From assembly GCF_025751495.1 (NCBI RefSeq), contig NZ_JAOWKZ010000002.1:682001-746000 (forward strand): a stretch of DNA of 64,000 nucleotides. The letters are read 5' to 3'. Source of the DNA: Albidovulum litorale. Its GTDB lineage: Bacteria > Pseudomonadota > Alphaproteobacteria > Rhodobacterales > Rhodobacteraceae. The notes under the pieces were generated by a model. That model was not told where the DNA came from. It made no database searches and worked only from the letters and a program-made list of their open reading frames with translations. The translations under genes and the position numbers were made by a program. Of the stretch, positions 34,491 through 43,515 are shown one piece after another. Position 1 is the first letter of the stretch; each line of letters starts with the position of its first letter.

Positions 34491-35342
34491 TCAAAACCCT
34501 AACATAGCGACGCCGGAAAAGACGACGAAAACGCTGAACCACTGCCCGGTTGTCATCCGCTCATGTAAAATGGCATGCGCGAGGATCACCGTGACAACGC
34601 CGAAGATGGATGTCACCACGGCGGCATATTCAGGGTTGGGAAGGGAACCCGCGATGGTCACGAGAGACAGCGCCGTCGCGTCTAAAAGACCCATCGCACC
34701 CAGAACCGGCAACTGTCCGGTTTCCGGCGCAACGGGTCCGCGATGCACGGTCAACAGGAATGCAACGACCCCAGCAATCGCAGCCGCCCGGATCACCATG
34801 ATCGCGGGCCAGTCCGCGCTGCCGCTTGCCGCCGACTGAGCCAGCGCAAAGGCGGCCGCGAATGCAATCCCGGATATCGCCGCGCTGACTGCAGCCCGCC
34901 GACGTTGCCCGGTCCGGTCACCCGCACCGGAAAGCCGGGCGACCAGCCCGACCCCCGTCACGATGACCGCAACGGCCAACCAGTCGGAAACCGGAACAGC
35001 CTTGCCCGTCAGCCACGCCAGCGCGACCGTTATCACGGGATAGGCTCCGATAATCGGGGCGACGAGCCGCACCGGCCCCTCGGCAAAGGCCCGATAGAGG
35101 CAGTAGGAGCCAAGCGCATAGGCCAGGCCGGACCCCATCGCGGCGGAGAACTCGGACATGGCCAAGCCTGACCATCCACCCGATACGACAGCAATCGGCA
35201 AGGTAACCGCTGTGCCGACAGAGAGCACGATAAGCAAAGCGGAAGGAATGATCAGCCCGCCGCCGAGAAAGCGGACGAGAAAATCATGCACACCCCAAGC
35301 AAGTGCGGCAATGAGTCCAAGCGCAAGACTGACCAAAGACAT
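34491..35342 (-). CDS. DMT/EamA family permease
   Basis: 283 residues, ten hydrophobic segments in two EamA repeats (LALGLIAALAWGVHDFLVRFL at the start; FGVVTVILAHAILHERMTTGQWFSVFVVFSGVAML at the end). A drug/metabolite transporter, usually an amino-acid or metabolite exporter; substrate unknown. It lies 28 nt from the convergent GcvT-type gene and is divergent from the globin gene. Confidence 0.85.
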   Translation of the reverse strand: MSLVSLALGLIAALAWGVHDFLVRFLGGGLIIPSALLIVLSVGTAVTLPIAVVSGGWSGLAMSEFSAAMGSGLAYALGSYCLYRAFAEGPVRLVAPIIGAYPVITVALAWLTGKAVPVSDWLAVAVIVTGVGLVARLSGAGDRTGQRRRAAVSAAISGIAFAAAFALAQSAASGSADWPAIMVIRAAAIAGVVAFLLTVHRGPVAPETGQLPVLGAMGLLDATALSLVTIAGSLPNPEYAAVVTSIFGVVTVILAHAILHERMTTGQWFSVFVVFSGVAMLGF

Positions 35343-35444
35343 CTCCCATGGGGTAGAACTAGTGGCATCCTACAGAACTTTCTGGTATTCTTAAAAGGAA
35401 AAGTATTGTCCCATAAGGAATATGATTCCCGCAGGAGAAGCTGA

Positions 35445-35858
35445 ATGGCGCAGGCCATGATCGACTATATCGGAGGCGAGGATGCCCTGCGCAAACTTGT
35501 CGAGGATTTCTACGATATCGTTGAGTATTCCGACGATGGCGTCCGGCTTCGAACCCTGCATATCCGGGGGCACGGGCTGGATCATGCGCGGGTGGAGCAG
35601 TTCAATTTCCTCAGCGGGTTTCTCGGCGGACGGCGTTACTATGAGGAAAAGCACGGCCATATGGATGTACGGCTGATGCACGCCCATGTGCCGATCTCAA
35701 TCGATACAGCGGAAGACTGGCTGAAATGCATGGATCAGGCGTTGGCGGATAACGGTCTGAAAGGGCCCGAAATCGACCGTCTGCGCGCGATACTGCGGCG
35801 CATCTGTATGATGCTCGTCAACGACCTGACCGATTGGGGCGTTCGTGCCAGTGCCTGA
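35445..35858 (+). CDS. Group II truncated hemoglobin
   Basis: 137 residues. It opens MIDYIGGEDALRKLVEDFYDIV (helices A/B), has FLSGFLGGRRYYEEKHGH before the F helix, the proximal His in LMHAHVPISI and a conserved Trp (AEDWLKCMDQAL) at the G8 position typical of trHbII. These bind O2 or NO with high affinity; roles in NO or peroxide handling are likely but not shown. GGAGAAG precedes the ATG. The 102-nt divergent spacer is AT-rich. Confidence 0.87.
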   Translation: MAQAMIDYIGGEDALRKLVEDFYDIVEYSDDGVRLRTLHIRGHGLDHARVEQFNFLSGFLGGRRYYEEKHGHMDVRLMHAHVPISIDTAEDWLKCMDQALADNGLKGPEIDRLRAILRRICMMLVNDLTDWGVRASA

Positions 35859-36028
35859 CGCACTTTTCGGGCAGAAGTCTGCCCTGACGCATTTCTGGTT
35901 GTCCGGGCGGCTGAGTTCAGTCTCGGTATTATGCACATCGCCCAGATGACGGCACGCAGGCTATTTCGTGCATGACCACGGTGAAGTAAGCGTACGGCAA
36001 CCGAATCCATCTGAGCGCAACAGAGCCC

Positions 36029-36655
36029 GTGACCGTCAGCCTCGCCTCTATCTTGCTTTATGCCGGCGCCGTGGGCCTTCTGTGGCTGACGCCGGGCCCT
36101 GTCTGGGTCGCGATCACCGCCCGCGCCCTTTCGGGTGGCTTTGCAAGCGCGTGGCCGTTGGCTATCGGAGTGACACTGGGCGATCTGATCTGGCCTTTGG
36201 TTGCAATTTTCGGACTGGCATGGATCGTCGACCAGTTCGACCACTTCATGACCGTCATGCGCTACATCGCGGTTTTAGTTTTCATCACCATGGGATGGCT
36301 TCTGGTCCATCAGGCCGGGGCACCGGTCTCCACCGACCGCAGTCTGACCCGGCCGGGACGATGGGCCGGGTTCATGGCGGGTGTCGCCGCGATCCTCGGC
36401 AACCCGAAGGCGGTGCTGTTTTACATGGGTGTGCTGCCGGGGTTCTTTGACCTGCGCCACGTCACCAGTGCTGATATCGCCGCAATCGTGATAGCCTCAA
36501 TGCTGGTTCCGCTGGCCGGGAACCTGATGCTGGCGCTTCTGGTAGGCGAGGCCCGGAGCTTGCTGAAGTCACCAACGGCCCTCTGGCGGTTGAATGTGGG
36601 GGCAGGCGTAATGCTGATCGCGGTGGGTGTGGTGATTGGATTTCTGGACATCTGA
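36029..36655 (+). CDS. LysE/RhtB family amino-acid exporter
   Basis: 208 residues, six membrane helices, with the family N-terminus (YAGAVGLLWLTPGPVWVAITARAL) and the mid-protein GVAAILGNPKAVLFYMGVLPGFFD. The start is a GTG at 36029 with no clear Shine-Dalgarno. It probably exports an amino acid; substrate unknown. The 170 nt before it contain nothing I recognise. Confidence 0.85.
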   Translation: MTVSLASILLYAGAVGLLWLTPGPVWVAITARALSGGFASAWPLAIGVTLGDLIWPLVAIFGLAWIVDQFDHFMTVMRYIAVLVFITMGWLLVHQAGAPVSTDRSLTRPGRWAGFMAGVAAILGNPKAVLFYMGVLPGFFDLRHVTSADIAAIVIASMLVPLAGNLMLALLVGEARSLLKSPTALWRLNVGAGVMLIAVGVVIGFLDI

Positions 36656-36764
36656 CTGGACATGCAAAACGTACTTGGGCACTCAAATGCGGTATCAAAA
36701 GGCAACCATGGACTTCGGAACCCGTGCCTTCAGGATTCGTTAGTCCATCGGGAGCGGAGGGCGA

Positions 36765-37223
36765 ATGAATCTTATGGTGTTCCTGATTTTTATCACCGCA
36801 TGCGCGGCGGCGGCGGCCACCGGCATGATATTTCAGCCTGGTACATGGTATGACGGCTTGACGAAACCCGACTGGACCCCGCCGCGCTGGGCGTTTCCGG
36901 TGGTCTGGACCACGCTCTATGTCCTCATCGCGATTGCGGCGACGCGCGTAGCAGGTCTGCCGGGTGCGGAAATCGCGCTGGCCCTCTGGGCGTTGCAAAT
37001 CGCGCTCAATACACTCTGGACCCCCGTCTTTTTCGGAGGCCACCATATCCGATCCGGCCTGATCATTATCGGATTTCTTTGGCTTACGGTCGCCGCCATG
37101 ATCCCGGCCTACTGGCGTCTGGACTGGATCGCTGGGCTGATAATTGTTCCCTACCTTGTGTGGTTGTCCTTGGCGACGGCGCTGAATTTCTGGATCTGGC
37201 GGAACAATCCGGTGGCAGCGTAG
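36765..37223 (+). CDS. tspO: TspO/MBR family protein
   Basis: 152 residues, five helices. Family marks: [29 protein letters not shown] and [22 protein letters not shown], rich in Trp. TspO is a membrane porphyrin/tetrapyrrole-binding protein that in Rhodobacter regulates photosynthesis genes with oxygen. No photosynthesis gene occurs in this window. GGAGCGGAGGGCGA precedes the ATG, a good ribosome site. Confidence 0.92.
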   Translation: MNLMVFLIFITACAAAAATGMIFQPGTWYDGLTKPDWTPPRWAFPVVWTTLYVLIAIAATRVAGLPGAEIALALWALQIALNTLWTPVFFGGHHIRSGLIIIGFLWLTVAAMIPAYWRLDWIAGLIIVPYLVWLSLATALNFWIWRNNPVAA

Positions 37224-37254
37224 GGGCATCCTCTGTGACGGCGCGCATCAGCGC

Positions 37255-37283
37255 TTGCAGACTCGCCCACCTTCCCCTATATC
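37255..37283 (+). promoter_or_regulatory. Sigma-70 promoter of the rimP-nusA-infB operon
   Basis: TTGCAG (37255-37260) and TATATC (37278-37283) are separated by exactly 17 nt. Transcription would start near 37290, giving a leader of about 88 nt that includes the hairpin at 37340. Confidence 0.65.
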
Positions 37284-37293
37284 GCTTTTCAAC

Positions 37294-37361
37294 AGCGCGG
37301 CTGCGGGGTCCAAACTCACAGCCCACCGGGAAAGATCGACGGGCCGCTGGGCCCGTTTTTT
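37294..37361 (+). promoter_or_regulatory. Attenuator-like leader hairpin before rimP
   Basis: CGGGCC (37340-37345) and GGCCCG (37350-37355) with a GCTG loop are followed by six T (37356-37361): a full intrinsic terminator. It ends only 16 nt before the rimP ATG and lies downstream of the promoter at 37255, so transcripts of the operon must pass it. CAGC/GGC at 37294-37302 could pair with GCCGCTG (37343-37349) as an antiterminator. A terminator for tspO alone would not explain the position. Confidence 0.6.
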
Positions 37362-37377
37362 GTTGTCTGAAGAGCCG

Positions 37378-37947
37378 ATGTCCGACCTTATCGCGAAAAC
37401 CGCCATTGACCGGCGCCTGGCCGAGATCGTGACCCCGACCATCGAAGGTCTGGGCTTCGAATTGGTGCGCATCCGGCTGATGGGCGGCAACACCAAGACC
37501 TTGCAGATCATGGCGGACAAGCCCGAGGGCGGGATCGACGTCGATGATTGTGGCAGGATTTCCGTGGCCGTCTCGGCCGTTCTCGATGTCGAGGACCCGA
37601 TCGAGGATCAGTATAACCTTGAAGTTTCCTCGCCCGGCATCGACCGGCCGCTGACCCGGCTGAAGGATTTCGACGCCTGGAAGGGCTATGAGGCCAAGAT
37701 CGAGACCGGCGAACTCATTGACGGGCGCAAGCGCTTCAAGGGCGTGATCGCGGGGACCGAGGGCGACGAGGTTCTGGTCGAGATCGAGGAAGGCACGATC
37801 GGGTTGCAGTTCGACTGGCTGGCCGATGCGAAACTGGTCCTGACCGATGAGCTGATCACCGAAATGCTGCGGCAGAAGAAGGCGACCGAGACGGTCGACG
37901 AAGCCGCGTTTGACACAATCGAAGAAGAGACTTCCGAGGAGGAATGA
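37378..37947 (+). CDS. rimP: Ribosome maturation factor RimP
   Basis: 189 residues from ATG 37378 ([20 protein letters not shown]). Signature [10 protein letters not shown]-type segment ([19 protein letters not shown]) and [18 protein letters not shown] are the RimP hallmarks. It helps assemble the 30S subunit. The C-terminus is extended and acidic (EEETSEEE). nusA starts immediately after the stop. Confidence 0.96.
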   Translation: MSDLIAKTAIDRRLAEIVTPTIEGLGFELVRIRLMGGNTKTLQIMADKPEGGIDVDDCGRISVAVSAVLDVEDPIEDQYNLEVSSPGIDRPLTRLKDFDAWKGYEAKIETGELIDGRKRFKGVIAGTEGDEVLVEIEEGTIGLQFDWLADAKLVLTDELITEMLRQKKATETVDEAAFDTIEEETSEEE

Positions 37948-39561
37948 ATGGCGATTACCTCTGCCAACCAGCTTGAGCTGCTGCAAACCGCCGAGGCGGT
38001 CGCGCGCGAGAAGATGATCGACCCCGGTCTGGTCATCGAAGCGATGGAAGAAAGCCTAGCCCGCGCGGCGAAGTCGCGTTACGGCGCCGAGATGGATATC
38101 CGCGTGGCGATCGACCGCAAGACGGGCCGCGCGACCTTCACCCGCGTCCGCACCGTGGTTGAGGATGATGCGGTCGAGAATTATCAGGCCGAACTGACCG
38201 TGGCGCAGGCCAAGCAGTATCTCGACGACCCCAAGGTCGGCGATGAGATCGTGGACGAGGTTCCGCCGGTCGATCTGGGCCGGATCGCGGCGCAATCGGC
38301 CAAGCAGGTCATCCTGCAGAAGGTCCGTGAGGCAGAGCGCGACCGTCAGTACGAGGAATTCAAGGACCGCGCGGGCACGATCATCAATGGCATCGTCAAG
38401 CGCGAGGAATATGGCAATATCATCGTCGATATCGGCCGCGGCGAAGCCGTTCTGCGCCGGAACGAGAAAATCGGCCGCGAAAGCTATCGCCCGAACGACC
38501 GTATCCGCTGCTACATCAAGGATGTCCGCCGCGAGGCGCGTGGCCCGCAGGTCTTCCTGTCGCGCACCGATCCGCAGTTCATGGCGGAGCTCTTCAAGAT
38601 GGAAGTGCCGGAGATCTACGACGGCATCATCGAGATCAAGGCCGTGGCCCGTGACCCGGGGTCTCGCGCCAAGATCGGCGTTATCTCTTACGACAATTCC
38701 ATCGACCCGGTCGGCGCCTGCGTCGGCATGCGCGGCTCCCGCGTCCAGGCGGTGGTCAACGAACTTCAGGGCGAGAAGATCGACATCATTCCTTGGAATG
38801 AAGATCAGGCGACGTTCCTCGTGAACGCTCTTCAACCCGCCGAAGTGGCCAAGGTCGTCATCGACGAAGAGGCCGGCAAGATCGAGGTCGTGGTGCCCGA
38901 TGAGCAGCTGTCGCTCGCCATCGGTCGTCGCGGTCAGAACGTGCGGCTTGCCTCGCAACTGACCGGGCTGGATATCGACATCCTCACCGAAGAGGAAGAA
39001 AGCCAGCGCCGTCAGGCCGAGTTTGCCGAACGCACCAAGCTCTTCGTCGAAGCGCTGGATCTCGACGAATTTTTCGCCCAGCTTCTGGTCTCGGAAGGCT
39101 TCACCAGCCTCGAAGAGGTCGCCTATATTGAGTTGGACGAGCTTCTGTCGATCGAAGGCGTGGACGAAGGCACCGCCGAAGAGCTTCAGGCCCGCGCCCG
39201 CGACGTGATCGAGGAACAGAACCGCAAGGCGCTGGAAAACGCCCGTGCACTGGGCGTCGAGGATAGCCTGATCAACTTCGAGGGCCTGACGCCCCAGATG
39301 ATCGAGGCTTTGGCCAATGACGGCGTGAAGACGATCGAGGACTTCGCGACCTGCGCGGACTGGGAACTGGCCGGTGGCTGGACCACCGTCAATGGCGAGC
39401 GGGTCAAGGATGACGGCATTCTTGAGAAGTTCGACGTGAGCCTTGAAGAGGCGCAGACTCTTGTCATGACCGCCCGTATCCAGCTTGGCTGGGTTGACCC
39501 GGCCGAGCTTGAGGCCGATGCGGAAGAGGGCGAGGAAACTGAAGAGGGGGCCGAGGCCTGA
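37948..39561 (+). CDS. nusA: Transcription termination/antitermination factor NusA
   Basis: 537 residues. N-terminal RNAP-binding domain, S1 domain ([21 protein letters not shown]), two KH domains ([18 protein letters not shown] and [18 protein letters not shown]) and an acidic C-terminus with helix-hairpin-helix repeats (about residues 350-520) ending [11 protein letters not shown]. It modulates pausing and termination. First codon follows the rimP stop directly. Confidence 0.97.
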   Translation: MAITSANQLELLQTAEAVAREKMIDPGLVIEAMEESLARAAKSRYGAEMDIRVAIDRKTGRATFTRVRTVVEDDAVENYQAELTVAQAKQYLDDPKVGDEIVDEVPPVDLGRIAAQSAKQVILQKVREAERDRQYEEFKDRAGTIINGIVKREEYGNIIVDIGRGEAVLRRNEKIGRESYRPNDRIRCYIKDVRREARGPQVFLSRTDPQFMAELFKMEVPEIYDGIIEIKAVARDPGSRAKIGVISYDNSIDPVGACVGMRGSRVQAVVNELQGEKIDIIPWNEDQATFLVNALQPAEVAKVVIDEEAGKIEVVVPDEQLSLAIGRRGQNVRLASQLTGLDIDILTEEEESQRRQAEFAERTKLFVEALDLDEFFAQLLVSEGFTSLEEVAYIELDELLSIEGVDEGTAEELQARARDVIEEQNRKALENARALGVEDSLINFEGLTPQMIEALANDGVKTIEDFATCADWELAGGWTTVNGERVKDDGILEKFDVSLEEAQTLVMTARIQLGWVDPAELEADAEEGEETEEGAEA

Positions 39562-39584
39562 TATGGGCATCGGGAGGATCGCAT

Positions 39585-40214
39585 ATGACCCGAGGGGGAC
39601 GCGACAAGGATAGAGACCAGCCCGAACGGCGCTGCATCGTCACCGGTGACGTGCAGCCCAAGACGGGGCTTGTCCGCTTTGTCGTCTCTCCTGAAGGTCA
39701 GGTCTTTCCCGATCTTGGCGAAAAGCTGCCGGGCCGGGGCATGTGGGTCACGGCCGATCGCGAGATGATCGCCAAGGCGGTGAAGAAGGGCCTCTTTTCC
39801 CGCGCAGCAAAGGCGCAGGTCACGGCCGCCGAAAATCTGCCCGATCTGGTCGAGGCGGGTCTTGCCAAGCGCGTCGTCGACCATATCTCCCTTGCCCGCA
39901 AGGCGGGCCGCGCGGTGGCCGGGTTCGAGAAGGTCAAGGGCTGGCTGGCCGACGGCAAGGCCAAAGTCCTGCTGCAGGCCTCTGACGGGTCGGAACGCGG
40001 CAAGGGCAAATTGTGGACACCCGAAGGCGGTCGCTGGTTCGGCTGCCTGACCGCGTCAGAGCTCGGTCTGGCCTTTGGCCGCGATAGTGTGATACACGGC
40101 GCGCTCGGCGCTGGCGGATTGAGTAATCGTGTTGTAGAGGAAGCGGCAAAGCTTTCTGGTCTGAGAAAGAATGACGGCGGAAGGTCCGCCGGGAAGGATG
40201 CAAAGTCGGCATGA
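39585..40214 (+). CDS. YlxR (DUF448)-L7Ae fusion RNA-binding protein
   Basis: 209 residues. Residues ~13-85 are YlxR/DUF448 ([20 protein letters not shown] ... [10 protein letters not shown]); residues ~95-175 are an L7Ae/YlxQ-like module ([36 protein letters not shown]). In Bacillus these are two genes, ylxR and ylxQ, in the same place between nusA and infB, so this is a natural fusion as is usual in alphaproteobacteria. Its stop overlaps the infB start (ATGA). Confidence 0.9.
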   Translation: MTRGGRDKDRDQPERRCIVTGDVQPKTGLVRFVVSPEGQVFPDLGEKLPGRGMWVTADREMIAKAVKKGLFSRAAKAQVTAAENLPDLVEAGLAKRVVDHISLARKAGRAVAGFEKVKGWLADGKAKVLLQASDGSERGKGKLWTPEGGRWFGCLTASELGLAFGRDSVIHGALGAGGLSNRVVEEAAKLSGLRKNDGGRSAGKDAKSA

Positions 40215-42733
40215 GCGAAACAGACGGTAAAAAACCCCTCGGCCTCGGGGGCGGGCGTTCCGGTCAGGTGAAGCAGAGCTTTTCCCATGGCCGCACGAAG
40301 AGCGTCGTCGTCGAGACGAAGCGCAAGCGCGTTGTCGTGCCGAAGCCGGGTGCACCCGCCGCGTCGGGCGGTGGTGCTGCCAGCGCAGGCGATCCGTCGC
40401 GTCGCCCTGCCGGGATTTCAGACGCCGAGATGGAGCGACGCCTGAAGGCTTTGCAGGCCGCCAAGGCGCGCGAGGCCGAAGAAGCCGCGCAGCGCGCGGA
40501 GGAGGAGCGCCAGCGCGAGGAAGAGCGCGAGCGTCGCCGGGCCGAGGCAGAGGCCAAGGAACGCGAGGATCGCGAGCGCGAGGAAGCGCTGAAGGCCAAG
40601 GCCGAGGAAGATGCCCGCAAGGCCCAGGAAGCCGAGGCGCGCGCGGCCCGCAAGGAAGAAATCAAGAAGCCCGCCGCGAAGTCGGCACCTGTCGATCAGG
40701 CAGCCGCGGAAGCTGCTGCGGCCCGAGCCGAAACCAAAGGTGTCAGCTCCTCCGGCCCACGCAAGACCGATCGCGAACGCGACCGGGGAGCAGCCGAACG
40801 GGATACCCGTGGCAAGGGCGGCCGCGACGAGGGTCGCCGGTCCGGTAAGCTGACACTCAACGAAGCGCTTTCGGGCGATGGCGGTCGCCAGCGCTCGCTC
40901 GCCGCGATGAAGCGCAAACAGGAACGTGCGCGCCAGAAAGCGATGGGCATGAATGTCCGCGCCGAAAAGCAGGTGCGTGACGTCCAGCTTCCCGAGACGA
41001 TCATCGTGTCCGAGTTGGCCAACCGGATGGCCGAACGTGCCGCTGACGTGGTCAAGGCGCTGATGAAGATGGGCATGATGGTCAATATGAACCAGCCCAT
41101 TGACGCCGACACCGCCGAACTGGTGATCGAGGAATTTGGCCACAAGGCCGTCCGGGTTTCGGACGCCGATGTCGAACAGGTCATCGACACCGTAGATGAC
41201 AAGGACGAGGATCTGGTGTCCCGCCCGCCGATCATCACGATCATGGGCCATGTCGACCACGGCAAGACCTCGCTTCTCGATGCGATTCGCAAGACTAACG
41301 TCGTCTCCGGCGAAGCCGGTGGCATCACCCAGCATATTGGTGCCTATCAGGTGACGACCGAGTCTGGTGCGGTTCTGACCTTCCTCGACACGCCGGGCCA
41401 CGCGGCCTTTACGTCGATGCGGGCGCGGGGCGCCCAAGTGACGGATATCGTCGTTCTGGTCGTCGCCGCCGACGACGCGGTCATGCCGCAGACGGTCGAA
41501 GCCATCAACCACGCCAAGGCCGCGAAGGTACCGATGATCGTGGCCATCAACAAATGCGACAAGCCTTCGGCCAATCCGCAGAAGGTCCGCACCGATCTGC
41601 TGCAACACGAAGTCGTCGTCGAGGCGATGTCGGGTGATGTGCAGGATGTCGAGGTGTCCGCCACGACCGGCAAGGGTCTGGATGAGTTGCTGGAAGCCAT
41701 CGCGCTTCAGGCCGAGATTCTGGAACTGAAGGCCAACCCGGATCGTGCCGCGATGGGTGCTGTGATCGAGGCCAAGCTCGATGTCGGCCGGGGTCCGGTT
41801 GCCACCGTTCTGGTGCAGCACGGCACACTGAAGCAGGGTGACATCTTCGTCGTCGGTGAACAGTGGGGCAAGGTCCGTGCGCTGATCAACGATCAGGGCG
41901 AGCGGGTGAGCGAGGCCGGGCCTTCGGTGCCGGTTGAGGTTCTGGGATTGAACGGCACGCCCGAGGCCGGTGACGTCCTGAACGTCGTCGAAACCGAAGC
42001 GCAGGCACGCGAAATCGCGAGCTATCGTGAGCAGGCCGCCAAGGACAAACGCGCTGCCGCTGGCGCCGCCACGACACTTGAACAGCTGATGGCGAAAGCC
42101 AAGGAAGACAAGAACGTCTCAGAACTGCCGATCGTCGTGAAAGCCGACGTCCAGGGCTCTGCCGAGGCGATTGTTCAGGCTATGGAAAAAATCGGCAACG
42201 ACGAAGTCCGCGTCCGCGTGCTGCATTACGGCGTCGGCGCGATCACCGAATCGGATATCGGCCTGGCCGAAGCCAGCCAGTCTCCGGTGATCGGCTTTAA
42301 CGTCCGGGCCAACGCTCCAGCACGGGCTGCCGCAAACCAGAAAGGTGTAGAGATCCGCTATTACTCGGTCATCTACGACCTTGTAGATGATGTGAAAGCT
42401 GTGGCTTCCGGCCTGCTTTCGGCCGAGATTCGTGAAAACTTCATCGGCTATGCGTCGATCAAGGAAGTCTTCAAGGTCTCTGGCGTCGGCAAGGTCGCGG
42501 GCTGTCTCGTTACCGAAGGTATCGCCCGCCGGTCGGCCGGTGTTCGACTCCTGCGCGACGATGTGGTGATCCACGAGGGCACGCTGAAAACCCTCAAGAG
42601 ATTCAAGGACGAAGTTAAAGAAGTCCAATCCGGTCAGGAATGCGGTATGGCCTTCGAGAATTACGAAGACATCCGTCCGGGCGACGTGATCGAAATCTTC
42701 GAGCGCGAAGAAGTAGAGCGCAAGCTAACATAA
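40211..42733 (+). CDS. infB: Translation initiation factor IF-2
   Basis: 840 residues. N-terminal ~200 residues are low-complexity Ala/Glu/Arg coiled coil; an IF2_N module ([29 protein letters not shown]) precedes the GTPase: G1 [13 protein letters not shown]2 ([10 protein letters not shown]), G3 DTPGHAAF, G4 NKCD. C-terminal domains II-IV end in [19 protein letters not shown]. It positions fMet-tRNA on the 30S subunit. Terminator hairpin follows at 42769. Confidence 0.97.
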   Translation: MSETDGKKPLGLGGGRSGQVKQSFSHGRTKSVVVETKRKRVVVPKPGAPAASGGGAASAGDPSRRPAGISDAEMERRLKALQAAKAREAEEAAQRAEEERQREEERERRRAEAEAKEREDREREEALKAKAEEDARKAQEAEARAARKEEIKKPAAKSAPVDQAAAEAAAARAETKGVSSSGPRKTDRERDRGAAERDTRGKGGRDEGRRSGKLTLNEALSGDGGRQRSLAAMKRKQERARQKAMGMNVRAEKQVRDVQLPETIIVSELANRMAERAADVVKALMKMGMMVNMNQPIDADTAELVIEEFGHKAVRVSDADVEQVIDTVDDKDEDLVSRPPIITIMGHVDHGKTSLLDAIRKTNVVSGEAGGITQHIGAYQVTTESGAVLTFLDTPGHAAFTSMRARGAQVTDIVVLVVAADDAVMPQTVEAINHAKAAKVPMIVAINKCDKPSANPQKVRTDLLQHEVVVEAMSGDVQDVEVSATTGKGLDELLEAIALQAEILELKANPDRAAMGAVIEAKLDVGRGPVATVLVQHGTLKQGDIFVVGEQWGKVRALINDQGERVSEAGPSVPVEVLGLNGTPEAGDVLNVVETEAQAREIASYREQAAKDKRAAAGAATTLEQLMAKAKEDKNVSELPIVVKADVQGSAEAIVQAMEKIGNDEVRVRVLHYGVGAITESDIGLAEASQSPVIGFNVRANAPARAAANQKGVEIRYYSVIYDLVDDVKAVASGLLSAEIRENFIGYASIKEVFKVSGVGKVAGCLVTEGIARRSAGVRLLRDDVVIHEGTLKTLKRFKDEVKEVQSGQECGMAFENYEDIRPGDVIEIFEREEVERKLT

Positions 42734-42738
42734 AAATA

Positions 42739-42754
42739 GGGGCCTCGCGGCCCC
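42739..42754 (-). terminator. Minus-strand terminator after the 45-residue gene
   Basis: GGGGCC (42739-42744) and GGCCCC (42749-42754) form a 6-bp stem; read on the minus strand it is followed by TATTTTTA, so it terminates transcription coming from 42922 towards infB. Confidence 0.6.
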
Positions 42755-42768
42755 ATTCGAACACAACC

Positions 42769-42799
42769 AAAAGGTCGCCTGAGTTCACGCGGCCTTTTT
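42769..42799 (+). terminator. Terminator of the rimP-infB operon
   Basis: AAAAGGTCGC (42769-42778) pairs with GCGGCCTTTT (42789-42798), one G-T pair, 10-nt loop, followed by further T. It overlaps the 3' end of the convergent small gene. Confidence 0.75.
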
Positions 42800-42922
42800 C
42801 GTGACTGGATATCCTTCAAAGATAAGTTGCCCGACCCGGACGAGAATCTTCCCGTTTTCGAGCTGACGCTCGAAAACTCCCTGAACGGAGACGCAACTCC
42901 CAAGAGTGATGGTGCGCAGCAT
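42785..42922 (-). CDS. Small conserved-looking protein of 45 residues, function unknown
   Basis: From ATG 42922 the protein reads MLRTITLGSCVSVQGVFE then QLENGKILVRVGQLIFEGYP and ends VTKKAA. GGGGAG lies about 9 nt upstream of the ATG, and a minus-strand terminator lies beyond the stop, so it has the parts of a real gene. It looks like a single small beta-barrel-type domain, basic at the C-terminus. An in-frame ATG at 42967 would add 15 residues without a ribosome site. No named family recognised. Confidence 0.6.
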   Translation of the reverse strand: MLRTITLGSCVSVQGVFERQLENGKILVRVGQLIFEGYPVTKKAA

Positions 42923-43098
42923 CGCGTAAACTCCCCAACGGCGGGCTGCTATGACGATAGCGATCACTCGTTAACAGGGCACTAATGACTGACCCGGATT
43001 TGTAGCGGTATTTTCCCCTATTTGGAAACGATTATTGGCTATCGCTGCCGATCGGCGGGAAACTTCCTCAACCTATAGTTGCATAAAATGAGGAAATG

Positions 43099-43515
43099 TC
43101 AAAGCCAATCACGCAATACGGGAATCAGCGGCAGATCGGCAGGCGGCATCGGATAGTTGCGAAGATCCTTGGCCCGGACCCAGGCCAGTTCCTGATTCTC
43201 ACGCGATTGCGGCGTGCCTTGCCATTTGCGACAGGCAAAGACCAGCATCAACAGGTGAAAGTCATCATAGGCGTGACTGGCAAAGGTCAACGGCGCAAGG
43301 CAGCTTTTCCAGGTGTCGATGCCCAGCTCCTCGTGCAATTCACGAATGAGCGCGGCCTCAGGCGTTTCACCCGGCTCCACCTTGCCGCCTGGAAACTCCC
43401 AGAGGCCAGCCATGGACTTCCCCTCGGGTCGCTTGGCCAGCAGCACGCGACCGTCCACGTCGATCAGGGCGACGGCAGAGACCAGTATGACCTTCACCGA
43501 CGCCCCCTGCTTCAC
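43099..43515 (-). CDS. mutT: Nudix hydrolase, MutT type
   Basis: 138 residues. Intact Nudix box GGKVEPGETPEAALIRELHEELGI (quoted in part: GGKVEPGETPEAAL, RELHEELGI) preceded by VLLAKRPEGKSMAGLWEFP, typical of MutT/(deoxy)nucleoside triphosphate pyrophosphohydrolases that remove 8-oxo-dGTP. Its start overlaps the argJ stop (ATGA), so it is coupled to argJ. The 176 nt between its stop side and the small gene hold nothing recognised. Confidence 0.9.
   Translation of the reverse strand: MKQGASVKVILVSAVALIDVDGRVLLAKRPEGKSMAGLWEFPGGKVEPGETPEAALIRELHEELGIDTWKSCLAPLTFASHAYDDFHLLMLVFACRKWQGTPQSRENQELAWVRAKDLRNYPMPPADLPLIPVLRDWL

Noticed and set aside
38056-39570. Open frame of about 500 codons antisense to nusA
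   Set aside because: NusA is unmistakable on the plus strand; long antisense frames are expected with GC-rich third positions, and this one has no family resemblance.
40011-40020. TTGTGGACAC resembles a reverse DnaA box
   Set aside because: It has a mismatch, is single and lies inside the YlxR-L7Ae coding sequence.
42756-42761. Another TTCGAA core after infB
   Set aside because: It lies between two terminators, not at a promoter, and lacks the TA of the octamer.
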